The notes below the pieces were generated by a model. It ran no database searches and had not been told where the DNA came from. It saw nothing but the letters and a program-made list of their open reading frames with translations. A stretch of DNA of 64,000 nt from Flammulina velutipes (Eukaryota > Basidiomycota > Agaricomycetes > Agaricales > Physalacriaceae): NCBI GenBank assembly GCA_011800155.1, contig CM022369.1, positions 1,984,001 to 2,048,000 on the forward strand. Direction: 5' to 3'. Of this stretch, positions 1 to 10,696 are shown one piece after another (positions within the stretch are counted from its first letter, which is position 1; every line of letters begins with the position of its first letter). Position numbers and translations under genes: made by a program.

Positions 1-80
1 AGTCATGTGAAAATGTGGGGTAAAGGACCGGTGATTTATCTGAGCCCTTGTGGCTGTCAACTCTTTTCCATCCTCCAGCA

Positions 81-1136
81 ATGGCTACTGTCGCGTCTCA
101 GCTTGTTTTCCATCCCACAGTCTCGAACTCTCTCAAGTTTGGTGGCACCACGCTAGGCCGTGACAAGGCATGAATCATTCCCTCCGTGCACCATCACAGA
201 CAGCTCATCGTCGACCAGGCGTATCGCGCTATCCAATACTTTGCTCGTTTCTATGCGTGGCATCTCTTGAACAAGGGTGACAAGGAAGGTGCTGCCCCTT
301 GGAATGCTCTCAAATCTCACCTTGGAACGGCCCGTAAACGTACGTTCATGTATGAGCCCGAGTAGCATCGATGGGCTAATGGCAACGTACAAGTACTTCG
401 CTTGGGAAAACCCATGGAACATCTTCAATCTGCCTTGAAATCCATCATGGCTCCTGGCACTCCGCAAGAGCGAGTCACGACTATCGCACGCCAGTTGGCC
501 TACTTTGGATATTTAGCTCTTGACGCTTTAGTCTGGGTATGTCCTCAGTAACGCTTGCTTCTGATTTGTCTTTGAATCTATCGTATCAGTCCAACTCTGT
601 CAAGTTTACTAGGTTCACTCCAGACACTGCTCAATGGATTCAGAAGCTGTCGAACCGTTTCTGGCTCGTTGGCATCCTCTGTAGTCTGCTCAACGGTGTT
701 GCAAAGGTATGTACATTCAGAGAAGACTCTACACATATTGATCGATCATTTTGTATTTTGTAGAATGTGCGTCTCCATAAGGAACTTGTTCACCTCAAAA
801 CCAGTACGTCGGAGAAGGATCTTGGTTCTGAGACCGACCGCAAAGCCAAGGCTGCTAGTCTGAAGAGGTATGTCTTCCCTCCGTTCACAGCTTCAATTGT
901 TTATCTTCATTCTAGCGCTCGCGCCGCCACACTACACCAATTTACCATCGATGTTTTCGACCTCTGGATCCCGGCAAGTGGTCTTGGTTTAGTGAATGTC
1001 AACGACGGTGTCCTGGGCATCTTCGGGTTTGTCGTGTCCTCTTCCCATTTGACCTCTCTGACGCGTTCGTCGCAGTTTTATTACCTCCATTTTGGCCGCT
1101 CAGAAACACTGGGAAGGGCTTGTGGCAAAGAAGTAA
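81..1136 (+). CDS. PEX11: Peroxisomal membrane biogenesis protein PEX11
   Basis: PEX11 is a peroxisomal membrane protein that elongates and tubulates the membrane before peroxisome division. The spliced product, about 240 residues, begins MATVASQLVFHPTVSNSLKF and matches fungal PEX11 along its length: an N-terminal amphipathic region (YRAIQYFARFYAWHLL), RQLAYFGYLALDALVW in the middle, and DLWIPASGLGLVNVNDGVLG near the C-terminus. Several short GT-AG introns interrupt it, for example about 538-590 and 868-915. The last intron (about 1028-1076) must be removed to give the family-like tail GFITSILAAQKHWEGLVAKK and the stop at 1134-1136. Reading through it gives a longer, non-conserved end. The gene converges on CMC1, whose stop lies 49 bp beyond. 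Family assignment is firm; internal junctions were set by eye. Confidence 0.9.
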
Positions 1137-1185
1137 TGGTATACTATACTGTCTCGTAGCATGCTGTAACGATAATGCGATTACT

Positions 1186-1586
1186 TCATGACACTGGTGC
1201 TGTTGCTGCTTCGGTTTCGTCGAAATGGGCTCGTTTCTCGTCTCGTTTTGCATTACGCATCTTTAAATATTCTTCGCGAATGGTCTCCATTGACTCCGGG
1301 CCAGTGCTGAACACATTGTTGATCAACGTTGCCACAACACAGAGAGGATACTGACTATTGGATCATGCATTTTTCAACTACCCTCAACTTGTCTTTGCAT
1401 GCCCATGCCACGGATATGAGACGACCAGACATACAGTCAGCAAATTCTATGGAGAGTATCAAAGGCATGAAGATTGGGAGACAGGTTACAGAACGTACCT
1501 TTTACTACGGGGTCACATTTCTTTAGCGCATAAGACTTGGTTGCTTTGAGAAGATTATCCTCTTCTCTGCGAGAAAGGGCGTTCAT
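1186..1586 (-). CDS. CMC1: Twin CX9C protein CMC1 (cytochrome c oxidase assembly)
   Basis: Small intermembrane-space protein of the CMC1 family, which supports copper handling and early COX1 assembly in mitochondria. Three exons give about 95 residues starting MNALSRREEDNLLKATKSYA. Both CX9C motifs are intact: C-DPVVKEFAD-C and, about 15 residues later, C-KDKLRVVEK-C, the disulfide helical hairpin imported through the MIA40 pathway. The tail is MIQYTGPESMETIREEYLKM followed by a charged end and a TGA at 1186-1188. No single open frame holds the whole gene, so it is easily missed. It is head-to-head with lipoyl synthase across 103 bp and tail-to-tail with PEX11. It could be a CMC2-like paralogue, but the spacing and the AWACKDKL segment fit CMC1 best. 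Confidence 0.85.
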
Positions 1587-1689
1587 GATGGTTGAGCGAA
1601 ACGGATGTCCGCTCCGGGTCTTCCGAGTCCGATTCATTGAATTTGTGACGCAAATCTGCTTCGTCACTGACTGTGTCTTCGTTACCACC
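1587..1689. promoter_or_regulatory. Shared bidirectional promoter of CMC1 and LIP5
   Basis: Only 103 bp separate the start codons of two divergently read genes for mitochondrial proteins, CMC1 (minus strand) and lipoyl synthase (plus strand). Any promoter and both 5' leaders must lie here or extend into the coding regions. No convincing TATA box is visible. Co-regulation is inferred from spacing only. Confidence 0.5.
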
Positions 1690-3147
1690 ATGTCTTTTGC
1701 TTCAATATCAAGAGCGGCTCGCACACGGCCTGTCCTCCAGATAAGAGGGCTGGCGACCCCTGCAACGAAGGCGTCCTCCAGGTCAAATTTCTCAGAAGTA
1801 CTAGCCGGCGGCCCTTCCTTCGACGAATTTGTTTCGCAGAACCAACCAGAGCGAGTTGTACTTGGGAATACTCGAGGGTACGTCGCCCATTAGCCTTATG
1901 ACAGCTGACGTATCGATTCACAGCGAACGTCTGCCCTCTTACCTCAAGACATCTATACCTACCGGCGCGTCCTTCAAGAAAATTAAGAAAGACCTGCGGG
2001 GACTTGGTCTGCATACTGTCTGCGAAGAGGCTCGATGTCCCAATATCGGCGACTGCTGGGGTGGTAAGGAAGGCGCCACTGAGGCGGAGGGGAGAAGTGC
2101 AGCGACAGCAACTATTATGGTATGTGTATCATTACTCCTTCCTGCGCTATTTTTCATCCTCTGAAAGCTTATGGGCGATACATGTACCCGTGGCTGTAGA
2201 TTCTGTTCAGTGAAGACGTCGCGCGCCCCACCACCACTCGACCCACATGAGCCGGAAAACACATCCGAAGCTATCAGTCGTTGGGGATTGGGGTATATTG
2301 TGTTGACCAATGTTAACCGCGACGGTACGAGCCCTGACCCCTCCCTCCGTTGTTTGTCTTAGCTGTTTAGACCTTGCGGATGGCGGTGCAAACCATTTTG
2401 CAGAGACTATAAGGAAGATTAAACAGAAGTACGTCCCGCAACATAAGCTTTCGGATTTTCCTGATAAGTGTTAGAGCGCCTCATATCCTCGTCGAAGCCT
2501 TGACAGGTGACTTCGATGGAAATTTGGATCACGTCTCTATAGTGGCGAAGTCAGGCCTGGATGTCTACGCACACAACGTCGAAACTGTTGAAGCGCTTAC
2601 TCCGTTTGTACGAGACCGGCGCGCCTCATTTCAGCAGAGTCTTAAGGTGCTTGACCGTGCAAAGAAAGAAGGAGTTCGAGTAACAAAGACAAGCATCATG
2701 CTTGGAGTTGGAGAATCTAGAGAACAGCTGCTCGAAACTCTTCGTGGTAAGTCAATTCTGCAATATGGTACATTCCCGTTCAAACATTGCCCTGTAGAGC
2801 TCCGGAAAGTCAACGTTGACGTAGTGACATTTGGACAGTACATGCGGCCCACGAAAAGACACATGAAAGTCGACCGATATGTTGACCCCTCGGAGTTTGA
2901 GGAATGGAAGGGGATCGCTGAGGACATGGGTTTCCTTTACGTTGCCAGTGGACCGCTGGTGCGGAGCAGTTACAAGGCATGTCCCTTCAATCTCCCCGAA
3001 CACCACAGCTAATAGCAAATGAATTAGGCTGGAGAATTTTTCATCGAAAATGTACTAAAGGGCAAGAGCGCAGAAAGGAAGGCCAATCGACTAGTCGTTT
3101 CAGGTGCTTCCACAACGAACGTTGACGTGAACCAGCCGAATCCATAA
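1690..3147 (+). CDS. LIP5: Lipoyl synthase, mitochondrial
   Basis: Radical SAM enzyme that inserts two sulfurs into octanoyl groups on lipoyl domains, including that of pyruvate dehydrogenase E2. The N-terminus [20 protein letters not shown] is basic and hydroxylated, as expected of a mitochondrial presequence. The auxiliary cluster motif [12 protein letters not shown] (C-x4-C-x5-C) is followed by the radical SAM motif CTRGCRFC (C-x3-C-x2-C). The C-terminal RSSYKAGE contains the RSSY motif that ligates the auxiliary cluster. Introns are short: about 1876-1922 and 2119-2168, with others near 2322-2370, 2430-2474, 2744-2797 and 2976-3027. Translation ends [13 protein letters not shown]. The expected catalytic motifs are all present, so the gene looks functional. 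Its substrate-bearing partner LAT1 is encoded about 5 kb away. Confidence 0.95.
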
Positions 3148-3369
3148 CAGCCCGCATGCACCGGTACTTAGATCTAGCAGACATATGGTACAAGTACGAG
3201 TATAATAGGACGGGCAATGACACCATTTGGCGTTACATTGATTCCGCCATTCAAGATAACGGAACGCGTAAAGGCCTATCGGATATATCATTGCCGCGCG
3301 ATAGGAAGCCCGATCGACGATACTTTAAAAGTTATTTGAATCAGGAGAGGCCTCTCCAGGACGATCATC

Positions 3370-4488
3370 ATGACTCGCAACGCTGCCTGGGTTTCATTAC
3401 TCTCAAGGACTGAGTATTTGGCAGGCCTCCTCGTCGTTGATTACGGTCTCAAGGCGGCAAAGTCTCGCTATCCTTTGATAGTTATGGTTACGCCTGGCCT
3501 GCCTCAGGAAGCGCGAGATGTCCTGACAAATCGCGGTCTGACGATGTTCGAAGTCGGTACGCTGTCGCCAGCCACTGGCCGAGAGCGATTTGGCGAAGAC
3601 GACGCGCGGTTTTTCGAGACATGGTCTAAAGTGAGGTATGTACAGGTTGTCATCGATTGTCATTAATATCCCATGCTGATTTTCATTCTTTCATCAGGAC
3701 GTGGGAAATGGTCAACTACGACGTAGGCATCCCTTCTTTTGCCTTAACAATAATGCAACTTGCTCAATAGACGAAAATTATAGAGAGTGGTTCTGCTTGA
3801 TGCAGACATGATCGTCATGAAAAACATGGACGAATTGATGGACATCGACCTCCCCAAGGGTCACATTGCAGCAGCCCATGTTTGCGCTTGCAACCCGAGA
3901 AGGCTATCCCATTATCCTGCAGATTGGCAAGTTCTATCTCCAGACACTGTTCTTCCCTATGTCTAACAGCTCAACAGGATCCCAGAGAATTGTGCACATA
4001 GTGCCGTCAAAACACCGACCTCACAGCCCCCAGCATGGTCCGAGGGGAAACCACGCCCTTACAGTCAACTCAACTCCGGACTTGTCGTCCTAGACCCGGA
4101 TCTGGAAGTCGCCGACGCCATCGTCAAACGTCTCGCTACTTCAGACCAAGTGGAGACGTTCACATTTGCTGATCAGGATCTCCTCATCGAACATTTCAAG
4201 GGCATGTGGAAGCCACTCCCTTGGTATTATAACGCCCTTCGCACCCTGCGAATAGTCCACCCAACAATGTGGCGCGACGATGAGGTCCGATGTCTTCACT
4301 ATATCCTTGCGGACAAGCCTTGGAAAGCTAGGGTACCTCCGGGAGGAACTGACGGTCCGTTCGACGATGTGAACAGGTGGTGGTGGGATCACTTCGAAGG
4401 GCTGGGTATCCAGATGCGGAGCACCGACCCAAAGGGATGGGAACTGCTCTTGTCTAGCGTGGCGCCTCAGCTTAACTACTTGGAATAG
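3370..4488 (+). CDS. Family 8 glycosyltransferase (glycogenin / galactinol-synthase-like)
   Basis: Predicted nucleotide-sugar-dependent retaining glycosyltransferase of family GT8. The N-terminus MTRNAAWVSLLSRTEYLAGL and the segment YPLIVMVTPGLPQEARDVL form the nucleotide-binding fold. VVLLDADMIVMKNMDELM carries the DxD metal-binding motif (DAD) typical of galactinol synthase and glycogenin. QLNSGLVVLDPDLEV and FADQDLLIEHFKGMWKPLPW match the acceptor-side motifs. Three introns are supported; the third (3927-3977) has a GC donor, and reading it unspliced hits a stop. The acceptor is unknown: the protein resembles galactinol-synthase-like GT8 proteins common in basidiomycetes more than the long glycogenins, and no C-terminal glycogen-synthase-binding tail is visible. 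Confidence 0.85.
3927..3977 (+). other. GC-AG intron, 51 nt
   Basis: The donor reads GCAAGT and the acceptor AACAG. Removal joins GAT-TG to GATCCCAGAG, giving the conserved order ADWIPENCAHS. Without removal the frame meets a stop. GC donors are a small minority of fungal introns. Confidence 0.8.
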
Positions 4489-4559
4489 ATAGATCAAGGT
4501 ATGGTTTACATGTGGTATGATTGCGTTGAAGTGTACAATCAATTGTAATGCGTACATTT

Positions 4560-5937
4560 TCATGCTCTCCAGGTGATGGCCACTTGATCAGTCCTAAATC
4601 TAGAGCAGTATCAGTATCTATCGCAAACACCCGAGAAAGCCTACCGTTGCGTGCAAGTTGTTTCTGACAAAGGAGTAACTTGACCCATGCGGTAAGCCAG
4701 CAAGCCAGCCTGAGCTATCATGATGCCGTTGTCTATACAAAATCTAGTCGTATGGTCAGGAAAGAAATAGTATAGCTGCATGTGGGAGACTTGCCTCTCG
4801 TCAGTAGCAAAGACCCGACCGCCACGCTCCTGTGCCATTATCCCCATCATTTCCTGTAAACGTTCGTTGCCTTTGAGCCAAGTCAGCCGATATCTCAGCT
4901 CATATTCCAGTACTCACAGCCTACGCCACCCACGATAAGTACCTCCTTACTTCCTATATGTGCCATCGCGCGTTCCGTGATCTCAACTAGCATGGCGAAA
5001 ACAGTCTCCTGTAACGAAAAACATAGATCGGATGATGTTATGGCGTCCGCATCCGCGCTAGAAAATCGTTTGTCGGTCGTGTAGGCTTCGATGGCGGTCA
5101 AGATTCCGGAGAGACTGACGTCCATTCCTTTGGTTGCGTATGGCAGCGACACTAGCCGCTTACCGCTGTGGCCGAGTTAGGAAACTAATCGTTTAGATCT
5201 AACTGGATTTCGAACCGTTTGGCTTCTTGTTCAATATTGTATCCCGGGCTGGGATCGTTGGGTAGATTTATGATCCTGGCGAATCTATCCAGACAATTGC
5301 CAACTGCGATGTCCAAAGTTTCGCCAAAGATCCGGTAACATTGTCTGGAGTACGCGATCACTTGAGTGTTCCCTCCAGACACGTAGAGCACAACAGGATT
5401 TTGAGCCCCAGTGATTTCGCGACCCATTTCAATATCTGGACGGTGGTCAACGTCGCAACGGTGAATGATGAATGTACCTACGACCAACGCAATGGTTTAC
5501 ACCGACTAATGGCTTCTCATATAAAAGCGAGAGCGTTCTTGCCACCAGTGCCACAGATTGTAGAGGCGCACCCATCCCAGGGCCTTTCGTGAAGCAGATG
5601 CAATCGAGGTCGTACATAGACATTTCTGCCTTTTTCAAGCATTCGTCTATAATTTGGAGAACCCACTGTCGATGGTGTAACGCAGTGTCTCGAGGTTGAA
5701 ATCCTTCTCCAGGGGGCGTAATATAGGTATGTCGTATATTCGAGAGAACAGTCGCCGAACCATCTTCAGCATGCTTGATAACACCTGCGCCGAGCTTGTT
5801 CGCGGAGCCTTCTAAACCAAGGGCGTAATATGGTCGCTCTGCAGTACTGTAATGTTCAAGACACTACGCGTATTACGAGAGCAATGCTATTTACCTGGAC
5901 GCACGAGAGGGAATGGCTTTCGCGGTTTATGGATCAT
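4560..5937 (-). CDS. KAE1: KEOPS complex tRNA N6-threonylcarbamoyltransferase KAE1
   Basis: Archaeal/eukaryotic-type Kae1 (Gcp, OSGEP), the catalytic subunit of the cytosolic and nuclear KEOPS complex that places threonylcarbamoyl on A37 of ANN-decoding tRNAs. It starts [14 protein letters not shown] and continues [18 protein letters not shown]. Further landmarks are [36 protein letters not shown], the metal-binding NHCVGHIEMGR (after splicing an intron at about 5419-5471), [13 protein letters not shown], and [20 protein letters not shown] near the end. The last exon gives [14 protein letters not shown]. There is no mitochondrial presequence, so this is KAE1 and not QRI7. One intron (4744-4794) uses a GC donor. 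The stop lies 71 bp from that of the convergent GT8 gene. Confidence 0.93.
4744..4794 (-). other. GC-AG intron, 51 nt, in KAE1
   Basis: On the minus strand the donor is GCAAGT and the acceptor CTAG. Removal gives the invariant DERFCIDNG. The intron is 51 nt with no in-frame stop, so retention would insert 17 residues into the most conserved loop of the enzyme and not truncate it. Confidence 0.75.
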
Positions 5938-6076
5938 GACTGGACGAGTACAAGAACAATGATCAAACTTGATCAAACTGCCTTGCATGAATGATTATTT
6001 AGAAATGGTGTATAGCAGCACAGGATAGCAAATTAAATTAAAATAAAGAACAAGGAAGGGTATTGTCATGGTCGAA

Positions 6077-7806
6077 TTAAGAAACAGATTGCATTTTGCG
6101 GTGGCGTCCGTCGCCTTCATCCTGTGTCCCACGACGTCGCTTATTGGCAGGAGGTAAAGAAATCATGCTCCTACGGCGGGACAATCGAGCGAGCACAAGA
6201 TAGTTGAAGAAAGCCTCGTCAAAGTCTATACACTGCAACCGAACACACGGCACTGATAATGCGCCTGAATCGTATTTGACTTTGATTTGGGCTTCAGTGC
6301 CTTGAGCGCGGTCCTTCAGGCTTGTGGTCTTGCTGTATAGTTTCTGGAACTTCAAGGGACTTCAACGACAAGAATGAGAATAAGGATAGAATACGAACAT
6401 CAAGGGATAGAGTCTTCCATTCATCGATACTCAGAGCCTCCACGCGCAGCACATTATATCGTCCTAGGTAGACAAACTGTCTCTTGTCGACGCCAGCTTC
6501 CTTCATCCCAACAAAGACAGTCCAGCTTTCTTCTTTAAGAAACGTGTCATGCTCTCGTCCTAGCCCAACAAACATATATCCGTGCTCTCCAGGCGTCGTG
6601 GGACACCACGGATTCTGGTCGAGGTTGGGACAGAGGTACCTTGTGACATTGCGTTCGCGAGGGAATTCCTTCTGGCTACCCGCAATCCTACACTCATCGT
6701 TGAGAGGTCAAATGACAAGGACAGTAATTCAATTGTTCGTACCTCACAATCAAAGACTGAATGCCGCCCCCGATGTGGTCCTGCAGAAATCCACGAGTAA
6801 AGCGAGCTTCACGTCCGTCAACGCTCACTGTAGGCGTGATCGGAGCTAAGGCTTCCAACGCAGCCATGCGGCGCTCGGGCATACGGGTAGTCACCGTGAA
6901 AGGCTTTGAGATAGTCGCCGCTGGGACATTTTCAGCTAAGCTTGTAGGTCGAGATTCTAGCTTCATATGCACCCCCAGATTGGGATGGCTTTCACTTCTT
7001 CTATGCAGAGAAGTCTACGATAAACCTTTGGTTTCGGAGGCACATTGACAGTGTAAGGAAGCACATACCGCGGCAGCATGTAGGCTTGAACTGACATTGC
7101 TTAAGATGACTTTGCTGACGTCTTTCGTCTTGTCTTTGTGGAAGGCTAGTTCTCGCTTCATTGCCGCATTTATAGAGCGTTCTTGAGCTAGGAGGGTCCT
7201 TAGTTCGTCGACCTATGTGATTGAGATTATGAAGATGTTTCGAAAGAAGAGGTACTCGTACCTCAGAACGAGTGACTTGGGATGAGGTAGGAACGTGTTG
7301 CTCGATTGCGAGTATGCTTTCTTGTAGAGAGGACCATTGTTTTAATATAACCTGCTTTTCAGTGCAAGTAGCATCCAGGAGGTGACTTAGTTGCGCGTTG
7401 TTCCTTTCAAGGGTGGATATCTTGTCATGGGCTATCTGGAGCTACACGCGAGTCGCATGAATGAAAGGTATTGGATGATTCGCGACAACAACGTACCTCT
7501 GCCTTGAGCCTATTATATTCTTCCTTAGCTTTCTCGAGAGCAGCTTCCGCACCAGTTAAGGTCGATTGTAAGTTATGGGAATCGCGTTGACTTGAAGTAA
7601 GCGATGTACTCTGTTCAACGAGGAGTCTGGAAGGGTATTGACTGCGCTAAATAAAACCGCGTATTAGTATCAACATCAGGAATATAATGGATGTTAACCT
7701 CTTCTTGCATGAGTGCAAGTTCGTCCTTGAGGTGTTGAATCTCATTGCACGCCTCTGTACATCGCACAAGTAACGACAGTTCCAACTTGTCCTGAGCGGT
7801 AGACAT
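6077..7806 (-). CDS. Coiled-coil protein with a DUF6697-like C-terminal domain
   Basis: Function unknown. The N-terminal third, MSTAQDKLELSLLVRCTEAC onward, is predicted coiled coil in several short exons (for example LERNNAQLSHLLDATCTEKQ and VDELRTLLAQERSINAAMKR). The C-terminal part holds a globular region with NPWCPTTPGEHGYMFVGLGR, EESWTVFVGMKEAGVDKRQF and LQCIDFDEAFFNYLVLAR, which I recognise as resembling the basidiomycete-restricted DUF6697 domain. The extreme C-terminus is basic (ANKRRRGTQDEGDGRHRK) and could be a nuclear localisation signal. The start ATG at 7806 opens the coiled coil, and the stop is at 6077-6079. It lies in the same direction as KAE1, with 139 bp between them. The exons are numerous and short, so internal junctions are approximate. 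Confidence 0.7.
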
Positions 7807-8015
7807 ACGATGCCGAGTAACAGTTGTAGAAGAAGGTTAGAGCTCAGATCTCAGAAACCAGTGGGATTTGGAAAGAGCTGATGATGGTGGTTGTGTTGAG
7901 AGTTGTTCATCCCTGAATTGACGACATTTTCAGGACACTCCATTGTAATGAGCACCAAAAAACAGCAGTCATGCGTAAATCTATATGTATAATAACCTGT
8001 CCACCACACAAGCAT

Positions 8016-9617
8016 CTACAACATAAATGTCAGAGGGTTCTCGAGGTATCCCTTCAAAGCTGACAGGTATCGTGCAGCAACAGCGCCATCCACAGTCCGG
8101 TGGTCGGCACTTAAAGTGACCTTCATAATTTGCACGGTCTTGAAGCCACGCTCCTCCTCAGGTGCTGGTACAAGCGTGGCTTGTGTTGAGCCAACAGCCA
8201 ATATACACGATTGCGGTGTATTGATGATTGCGGTGAAATGCGACACATCATACATGCCGAGGTTCGAAATAGTGAATGAACCGCCCTATGTTATTTGAGA
8301 ACTAAGCATCCACGGAGAGAGGCGATCTTACCTGGTATTCATGAGGAGCCAATTTGCCATCGCGCGCCTTCTTAGCTAGAGCTTTCGTTTCAGAAGATAT
8401 GGTGGCAAGTCCCTTCGCTCCGACGTCCTTGAGGATAGGTGTTATTAATCCAGTGGGAGTCGCAACAGCAACAGAGATATCGGCTTTCTTATAACTAGAG
8501 TGCTATGTCAGCTCTCAGTCACAAGAATTGCATGATTTTAGACTGACGTTCGAATATAATCACCCATCCATGACGAGTTGGCTTCCGGAACATCAGCCAA
8601 TGCGCAAGAAACTGCCTTGACGATGAAGTCGTTGACGCTTAGTTTAGAACCCTTGTCCTGGTCGGCGAGGGTCTTGTTGAATACCTCGCGCAATTTGAGA
8701 ACTTTGTCCATCTTGACGTCGACGGTAACGTAGTAATGTGGGAGTTCCTGTTTGGACTGTGCCAAACGAGAACCAATGGTTCTTCGCATGTTCGTCACGG
8801 GCGTATCGACGTAGTCGGACTCGCTCGCTGTAACAGGCTGCGAAGTTGGTGCCGAGGTGGTGGCAGCGGAACCCTGGTAGTTTTCTACATCTTCGCGTAT
8901 GATACGACCTCCGGGGCCTGTGCCCTTCAGCTTGGCGAGAGGAACACCGCGTTCCAAAGCAATCTTCTTCGCAATGGGGGACGCGAAGATACGGTCTCCC
9001 TGGGCGAGGTCGCTCTTGCTTTCGGATTTTGGAGGACCGGTTGCAGGCTTGTCGTCGGCTTTGGGTTTCGGTGCCTCGGGAGCGCTTTCCTTTGCCTGTT
9101 CTACAGGAGGAGCTGAGGAAGAGGCCTTTGCAGCGGCTGCGTCGGCGCCGGAGATATCGTCACCCTCTTCGCCGATGATGGCAATGGGAGAGCCAACTTG
9201 AATTCCCTTGACCCCGTCTGCGGCCTACGTGTCTTTATGAGTACAGGGAAAGGCGCTCACGCAAGAATTCGTACTATGATTTTGGCAAGTATACCATCGT
9301 CCTGTGCTTCAACGTCAATGGTGGCCTTGTCCGTTTCCTACACGTCAATGAGCGCAAGTAGAGCAGGAGACGAACTGAAAACTGACCACTTCAAGGAGGA
9401 CGTCGCCCGAGGAAAAGGAGTCGCCTTCCTTGAACTTCCAGGATGCTATACCACCCTCCGTCATGGTTGGACTCATTGCGGGCATGTTAAATGGCGACAA
9501 CGCGTGCCTCCGGGAGGAGACATGGAAGCCTGTTGCAAGTCAAGTTCAACGGCGAGAAGTACGTCTGCGAAAGATACACGTACGACGCGCGAAGATGCGA
9601 GCTACAGAGGAGGCCAT
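8016..9617 (-). CDS. LAT1: Pyruvate dehydrogenase E2, dihydrolipoamide acetyltransferase
   Basis: Core subunit of the mitochondrial pyruvate dehydrogenase complex; it transfers acetyl from lipoyl to CoA. The best start is the ATG at 9617: [12 protein letters not shown], then an intron, then [20 protein letters not shown], a presequence running directly into the lipoyl domain. The lipoylated lysine sits in [15 protein letters not shown] peripheral subunit-binding domain follows ([20 protein letters not shown], with [13 protein letters not shown]). The catalytic domain runs from [20 protein letters not shown] to [16 protein letters not shown], whose H and D are the catalytic pair. It ends ENPLTFML. 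A longer ORF in another frame upstream is not the real N-terminus. It is head-to-head with CSL4 across 135 bp, and lipoyl synthase from the same window modifies it. Confidence 0.95.
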
Positions 9618-9752
9618 GGCGAGAAACGGAAGATGACGGTAGACGAAGGGTGCCAATATTTTTGCGAGAGGACCCGAGTATTACGGTAAATCTCGCGAAC
9701 CCCAATTTGGACATTTCGTCCCCAAACGTCCACCACAACTCCGATCTATATT
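9618..9752. promoter_or_regulatory. Bidirectional promoter of LAT1 and CSL4
   Basis: The start codons of the divergent genes are 135 bp apart. The sequence is mixed and no clear TATA box is seen. Sharing is inferred from spacing. Confidence 0.45.
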
Positions 9753-10460
9753 ATGTCTGACTGTGTATTGCCTGGTCAACCAATAGCTCTTCCCCGGGGA
9801 CCTGCGCCACGTCTGGGTCGTGGTATATACTCAAAAGACGGCCAGGCGCGCGCCGCTCTCGTTGGGTCGCCACAGTATGACGGATCTGTCGGTCTCTTTC
9901 AGTGATACGCTTCAGCTTGATTCTAAAGACGAGTTCTGCTCTCTAGACTCTGGGAATTTCGCGCACAAGACCCAACCCACCAGCCCCCAACTCCATTGTA
10001 CTCGGATCTGTGACTCGCTTGTCTCCGCTTCAAGCACTGCTCTCGATTTCAGTCGTAGACGGCATCCCGCTCGCTCCAGGGGAGGAGTTTATCGGTGTGA
10101 TCCGTGTGCAAGATGTGAGAGCAACAGAAAAAGACAAGGTCAAGATAGCAGAATGTTTCCGCGGCGGAGACGTTGTAAGAGGCCAAGTGGTAAGCCGTTT
10201 ACATCGCATTTTCCCCAGGGCTAATAATTCGGAAGATATCTCTGGGAGATGCACGGAGTTATTTTGTTACAACTGCCCGAAACGACCTCGGAGTGATATT
10301 CGCGACGAGCGAGTCAGGTAAGATTTTTGAGCATCATCTTACTGGCCTCCTCATTGCGCCTACAGGCGCGACGCTGGAACCTGTGTCATGGGTGTCTATG
10401 CGATGCACAAAGACGGGGAAGATTGAAAAGCGCAAGTGTGCGAAACCTGAGGGCTTATAG
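9753..10460 (+). CDS. CSL4: RNA exosome cap subunit CSL4
   Basis: S1/zinc-ribbon protein of the exosome cap, which contacts RNA before 3'-5' decay. The protein begins [20 protein letters not shown] and continues [20 protein letters not shown], the N-terminal domain. The S1 domain includes [30 protein letters not shown] and [20 protein letters not shown]. The C-terminal zinc ribbon shows [17 protein letters not shown]. At least three short introns are needed, including about 10189-10236. The order of domains and the length of roughly 190 residues match the family. Confidence 0.9.
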
Positions 10461-10539
10461 CATTTTTTCCGGGCGATAATTAAAATCCATTGTATAGCGT
10501 TAGCCAATTCGGTTTACTTTTGAACAATGATGTCATACC

Positions 10540-10545
10540 CACGTG
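10540..10545. promoter_or_regulatory. CACGTG E-box and nearby CCAAT upstream of nudE
   Basis: A palindromic CACGTG (bHLH-type) lies about 150 bp upstream of the NudE start, with a CCAAT pentamer at 10504-10508 and a TGACG half-site at 10550-10554. This clustering is typical of a promoter. The binding factors are not known. Confidence 0.35.
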
Positions 10546-10696
10546 ATGTGACGTTGCCAAATTTGGCACGCCTAGTAACAGCCCTGCGTCAGACCGTTCT
10601 CTGTCTTCTTCCAACAGGTCCCAGTTCGATTCTGCCTCCAGCAAGTCGATGACCGCCGTCCTTCAGCCAACCGACTTATTTAGAAGGGAGAGGCTT

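Noticed and set aside
9487..9738. Upstream frame MWWTFGDEMSKLGFARFT as the E2 N-terminus
   Set aside because: This frame reaches a stop before the lipoyl domain; the frame from ATG 9617 splices cleanly into [20 protein letters not shown].
10617..10642. Possible tRNA B-box (GTTCGATTC) upstream of nudE
   Set aside because: No A-box at the right distance and no pairable T-stem or acceptor stem.
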